A stretch of 8,469 nt of DNA from Actinomycetes bacterium (GTDB lineage: Bacteria > Actinomycetota > CADDZG01 > JAHWKV01). Below, piece after piece: positions 5,292-8,469 of this stretch. Where the stretch lies: assembly GCA_029263035.1 (NCBI GenBank), contig JAJCYF010000038.1, positions 1 through 8,469 on the forward strand, read 5' to 3'. The notes beneath the pieces were generated by a model that was not told where the DNA came from, made no database searches, and was given only the letters and a program-made list of their open reading frames with translations. Position numbers and translations under genes: made by a program. Numbering within the stretch: the first letter of the stretch is position 1; the number at the start of each line of letters is the position of its first letter.

Positions 5292-6370
5292 AGAAGAGGG
5301 CAATTGTTGCGATGTCCGGCGGCGTGGATTCCTCGGTGGCCGCGGCACTGATGAAAGAGGACGGCTACGACGTCACCGGCATCATGCTCAAGCTCTGGAA
5401 GGGTGCGGCGGCCAACAATGAGAGCGGCTGCTGCTCGGTGGATGCCGCCGAGGATGCCCGCCGGGTGGCGCATGTGCTGGACATCCCGTTCTACGTGCTG
5501 AATTTTGCCGACGAGTTCTCCGGCACCGTAATCGACAACTTCAAGAGCCGCTACGCCGCCGGGCTCACGCCCAACCCGTGCGTGGAGTGCAACCGGTCCA
5601 TCAAGTTCGCCATGCTGCTCGACCGAGCCCGCCAGTACGACGCGGAAGTGCTCGCCACCGGCCACTACGCCCGGACCGACTACGTCGACGGCCGCTACCG
5701 CCTGCTGAGGGCCCGGGAGCGCAACAAGGACCAGAGCTACGTGCTCCACATGCTGGGCCAGGCCGAGCTGGAGCTGGCCCGGTTTCCGGTAGGGGAGTAC
5801 CCCAAGTCCGAGATCCGGGAGATCGCCTCCTCACTCGGGCTGCGCACCGCGAACAAGCCGGAGAGCCAGGACCTGTGCTTTGTCCCCGACGGCGACACCC
5901 ACTCGTTCATCGCCGAGCAGATTCCCCAGGGCTCGGTGCCGGGCCGGATCGTCACCGCAGACGGCAGTCAGGTTGGGACCCACAAGGGATTCGCCCACTA
6001 CACGGTGGGTCAGCGCAAAGGACTGGGGATTGGGCTCGGAGTGCCGCTGTACGTCGCAGAGATTCGCTCCGACGACAACACCGTTGTGGTTGCCGGGGCC
6101 GGCGAGATGAAGGTGGATGAGATTCGGGTCGAGGACCTGAGCTTTGTGGGCGACCCGCCCGATGCGCCGTTCCGCACCTCGGTGATGAGCCGCTACCGGG
6201 GAAGGGAGGTTCCGGCTACGGTGGCCGCGGCGGGGCAGGTCGCCACGGTCACCTTCGATGAGCCGCAGGACCGGCCGGCGCCAGGCCAGACCGCCGTCTT
6301 CTACAGCGGCGATGAGGTGGTGGGCGGAGGGACCATCGGGCGGATGAAGGTGAGAGAGCCGGCGGCTTGA
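5288..6370 (+). CDS. mnmA: tRNA-specific 2-thiouridylase MnmA
   Basis: MnmA uses ATP to adenylate U34 of tRNA-Lys, -Glu and -Gln and replaces the C2 oxygen with sulfur, giving s2U34, which stabilises decoding of A-ending codons. The 360-residue protein starts MKKRAIVAMSGGVDSS, the PP-loop that binds ATP. The catalytic cysteines are present: C98 in NPCVECN (nucleophile, with C101 also there) and C197 in SQDLCFV (persulfide carrier). GHYAR (125-129), ERNKDQSYVL and HYTVGQRKGLGIG follow, then a central domain and a C-terminal beta-barrel, as in full-length family members. The ATG overlaps the desulfurase stop (ATGA), indicating translational coupling. Its own stop overlaps the ligA start. No tusA or tusBCDE genes are visible here, consistent with direct transfer from the desulfurase, though they could be elsewhere. 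Confidence 0.98.
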   Translation: MKKRAIVAMSGGVDSSVAAALMKEDGYDVTGIMLKLWKGAAANNESGCCSVDAAEDARRVAHVLDIPFYVLNFADEFSGTVIDNFKSRYAAGLTPNPCVECNRSIKFAMLLDRARQYDAEVLATGHYARTDYVDGRYRLLRARERNKDQSYVLHMLGQAELELARFPVGEYPKSEIREIASSLGLRTANKPESQDLCFVPDGDTHSFIAEQIPQGSVPGRIVTADGSQVGTHKGFAHYTVGQRKGLGIGLGVPLYVAEIRSDDNTVVVAGAGEMKVDEIRVEDLSFVGDPPDAPFRTSVMSRYRGREVPATVAAAGQVATVTFDEPQDRPAPGQTAVFYSGDEVVGGGTIGRMKVREPAA

Positions 6371-8388
6371 CCGAGCAGGATCCCACCCCCCTGGAACGTA
6401 TCGTCTCGCTCCGGGAGCTCATCGACTACCACTCCGAGCGCTACCACGTCCGCGACGACCCCGAGATATCGGACGCCGAGTACGACGAGCTGGTCCGCGA
6501 GCTGGCCACGCTGGAGGGGGCGCACCCCGAGCTGGTCACCGAGGACTCGCCCACCCGGAAGGTGGGCGCGGCACCGTCCGGCCTGTTTGCGTCGCTCAAG
6601 CACCCAAACCCGATGTGGTCGCTGGACAACGCCTTCAGCCTGGAAGAGCTGCTCGCCTGGGGTAAGCGGGTTGAGCGCGTGCTGGGGTCGGCAGCCGATT
6701 TCTACTGTGAGCTGAAGGTAGACGGCCTGGCGGTGAACCTGGTCTACGAGAAGGGCCGGCTGGCAACCGCCGCCACCCGGGGCGACGGCCGGACCGGCGA
6801 GGACATCACACCCAACGTGGGGACTATGTCGACTGTGCCCAAGGAGCTTTCGGGCGACGACCCCCCCGGTTTTCTGGAGGTGCGGGGGGAGATATTCATG
6901 CCGGTCAAGGCTTTTGAGGAGCTGAACGAGAGCCTGGTCGCCGCCGAGCACCGGCCTTTCGCCAACGCCCGGAACTCCGCCGCCGGGTCGCTGCGGCAAA
7001 AGGATCCCCGGGTGACGGCCGGCCGGCAGCTGGGCCTGTACTGCCACTCCGTCGGCTCGGTCCCCGGACGGCGGTTCCGCAAGCACTCGGACCAGATGCA
7101 GTATCTGATCGACCTGGGCTTGCCGGTCATGCAGCACAACCGGGCGTTTGCCGAGCTGCAGGCCGCGTTTGAGTTCTGCCGGCACTGGGAGAACCACCGC
7201 CACGACCTGTCGTTCGAGGTTGACGGCGTGGTCGTCAAGGTGGACGACCTGGGCTCACGGGAGGAGCTCGGCTACACCTCCAAGAGCCCCCGGTGGGCGA
7301 TCGCGTACAAGTTTCCCCCCGAAGAGAAGACCACGAAGCTTCTCGAGATCGAGTTGAATGTCGGCAGGACGGGCGCCGTCACCCCGTTCGCCGTGCTGGA
7401 GCCGGTGGTGCTGTCGGGGGCGACCGTCGTCCACGCCACGTTGCACAACGCCGACGAGTTGGAACGCAAGGACATCCGGATCGGCGACACGGTGCTGGTA
7501 CGCCGGGCGGGCGAGGTCATCCCGCAGGTGATGGCCCCCATCGTCTCCAAGCGGACGGGGGCCGAGCGGGTTTTTGTCATGCCCACCCACTGCCCGGTGT
7601 GCGGTACCGCGCTGGTGCGGGCCGAGGGGGAGGCAGTGTGGCGCTGCCCCAACGACGAATGCCCCTCGCGGGGTGTGGAGGAGCTGTTCCACTTCGCAGG
7701 CCGGGCGGCGATGGACATCGAGGGTTTGGGCTACAAGGCTGCAATACAGCTGAGGGAGCTGGGGTTTGTCCGGGATCCCGGCGACATCTACTCATTGACC
7801 CGCGACCAGCTCCTGCAGCTGCCCCTGTTCGGCGACAAGAAGGCCGATCAGCTGATGGCGTCGATACAGAACTCCAAGCAGGCCGGTCTTGCACGGGCGT
7901 TGGTGGCCGTCGGCATCCGGGATGTCGGCCCGCCCACCGCCCGGCTGCTGGCGGGTGAGTTCGGGTCGATGGACCGCATAGCCACAGCAACCGTCGAGGA
8001 GCTTACGGCAGTGGAGGGTATCGGGCCGATCGTCGCCCGCCGCATCAGGGACTTCTTTGAGGCACCGCGCAACCAGGGCATCGTGCGAAAGATGGCCGAG
8101 GCCGGGGTGGTGCTTGAGCAGGAGAAGGCCCAGCCGAAGTCCGGCCACCTGACCGGCAAGAACTTCGTCCTCACCGGCGGCCTTGAACGATGGAGCCGCG
8201 ACGAGACCCAGAAGGTCATTGAGGATGCCGGGGGCAAGGTGGTCTCAAGTGTTTCCAAGAAGACCGACTACGTGGTGGTCGGGGAGAAGCCGGGGTCCAA
8301 GCTGGCCAAGGCCGAGGCCCTGGGGATACCCATTCTGGACGAAGACGCGCTGTCGGAGCTTCTGGACGGCAGTCCGCCGGAGGACTAG
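6367..8388 (+). CDS. ligA: NAD-dependent DNA ligase LigA
   Basis: LigA seals 3'-OH/5'-phosphate nicks in replication and repair using NAD+. All 673 residues of the standard architecture are present. Domain Ia (1-70) has the NMN-binding RYHV..DDPEISDAEYD segment. The adenylation domain has K117 in the ELKVDGLAVN motif, plus RGDGRTGEDIT, EVRGEIFM and FEVDGVVVKV. The OB fold includes NVGRTGAVTP. A Cys4 zinc finger uses C409, C412, C427 and C432. Helix-hairpin-helix repeats follow (about 445-565), and a BRCT domain ends the protein (about 593-668, TDYVVVGEKPGSK). The TTG start overlaps the mnmA stop (TTGA); no other start fits without losing domain Ia. AAGGTGAG at 6347-6354 may serve as a distant RBS. 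In the BRCT domain the usual LTGTL reads LTGGL, a minor change. The enzyme should be fully active. Confidence 0.98.
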   Translation: MTEQDPTPLERIVSLRELIDYHSERYHVRDDPEISDAEYDELVRELATLEGAHPELVTEDSPTRKVGAAPSGLFASLKHPNPMWSLDNAFSLEELLAWGKRVERVLGSAADFYCELKVDGLAVNLVYEKGRLATAATRGDGRTGEDITPNVGTMSTVPKELSGDDPPGFLEVRGEIFMPVKAFEELNESLVAAEHRPFANARNSAAGSLRQKDPRVTAGRQLGLYCHSVGSVPGRRFRKHSDQMQYLIDLGLPVMQHNRAFAELQAAFEFCRHWENHRHDLSFEVDGVVVKVDDLGSREELGYTSKSPRWAIAYKFPPEEKTTKLLEIELNVGRTGAVTPFAVLEPVVLSGATVVHATLHNADELERKDIRIGDTVLVRRAGEVIPQVMAPIVSKRTGAERVFVMPTHCPVCGTALVRAEGEAVWRCPNDECPSRGVEELFHFAGRAAMDIEGLGYKAAIQLRELGFVRDPGDIYSLTRDQLLQLPLFGDKKADQLMASIQNSKQAGLARALVAVGIRDVGPPTARLLAGEFGSMDRIATATVEELTAVEGIGPIVARRIRDFFEAPRNQGIVRKMAEAGVVLEQEKAQPKSGHLTGKNFVLTGGLERWSRDETQKVIEDAGGKVVSSVSKKTDYVVVGEKPGSKLAKAEALGIPILDEDALSELLDGSPPED

Positions 8389-8434
8389 GCGGCTGGAGAT
8401 CCGCCTGCCGCTTAAGTAGCCCGGAGCCAGCCGC
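8389..8434 (+). terminator. possible hairpin after ligA
   Basis: GCGGCTGG (8389-8396, directly after the stop) and CCAGCCGC (8427-8434) can form an 8-bp GC stem around a 30-nt loop. No T-run follows, so it is not a classic intrinsic terminator. It may protect the mRNA 3' end or be chance in GC-rich DNA. I recognise no gene in the remaining bases to 8469. Confidence 0.3.
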
Positions 8435-8469
8435 TCCTTGATTCATCCCAGACCCACCACGCCCGGGTC

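Noticed and set aside
6301..7203. 300-codon open frame on the minus strand opposite mnmA/ligA
   Set aside because: Antisense shadow of ligA coding sequence; no recognisable motif and low-complexity composition driven by GC-rich codons.

Overview
This window looks like a chromosomal housekeeping region of a high-GC bacterium, most likely an actinobacterium (Actinomycetota). That assignment is inference. It rests on strong G/C bias at third codon positions, an ATP synthase operon end followed by murA, a cysteine desulfurase / mnmA / ligA cluster of the kind seen in actinobacteria, several starts that look leaderless, and frequent GTG/TTG starts. I see no rRNA, tRNA, CRISPR array, transposase, integrase or phage gene.

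Layout. (1) 1-2050, plus strand: the 3' end of atpD (F1 beta), a complex palindromic element in an unusually long atpD-atpC gap, a short atpC (F1 epsilon without its C-terminal domain), and murA, the first committed step of peptidoglycan synthesis. (2) 2053-2346, minus strand: a small predicted secreted or membrane-anchored protein, tail-to-tail with murA. (3) 2423-3406, plus strand: a metallo-beta-lactamase-fold hydrolase, divergent from the small protein across a 76-nt gap that holds a perfect 10-bp palindrome. (4) 3413-3967, minus strand: an acidic, glycine-rich, apparently disordered protein of unknown function, convergent with the hydrolase. (5) 3968-4124: a 157-nt divergent control region with two back-to-back sequences resembling sigma-B-type (general stress) promoters whose -35 boxes form a dyad. 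(6) 4125-8388, plus strand: cysteine desulfurase, mnmA (tRNA 2-thiouridylase) and ligA (NAD-dependent DNA ligase), chained by two 4-bp start/stop overlaps, so almost certainly one transcript. (7) 8389-8469: a non-coding tail with a possible hairpin.

How the genes work together: the desulfurase and MnmA form a plausible sulfur-relay pair for s2U34 in tRNA, with ligA co-transcribed for reasons that need not be functional. AtpD and AtpC belong to one rotary enzyme. The two lineage-specific proteins (2053-2346 and 3413-3967) and their control regions are the least explained part. I did not find a defence system, biosynthetic cluster or other clearly new multi-gene system. The most interesting signals are the divergent stress-type promoter pair, the disordered protein it would drive, the palindromic element inside the atp operon, and a recurrent -10-to-start-codon arrangement suggesting leaderless mRNAs.
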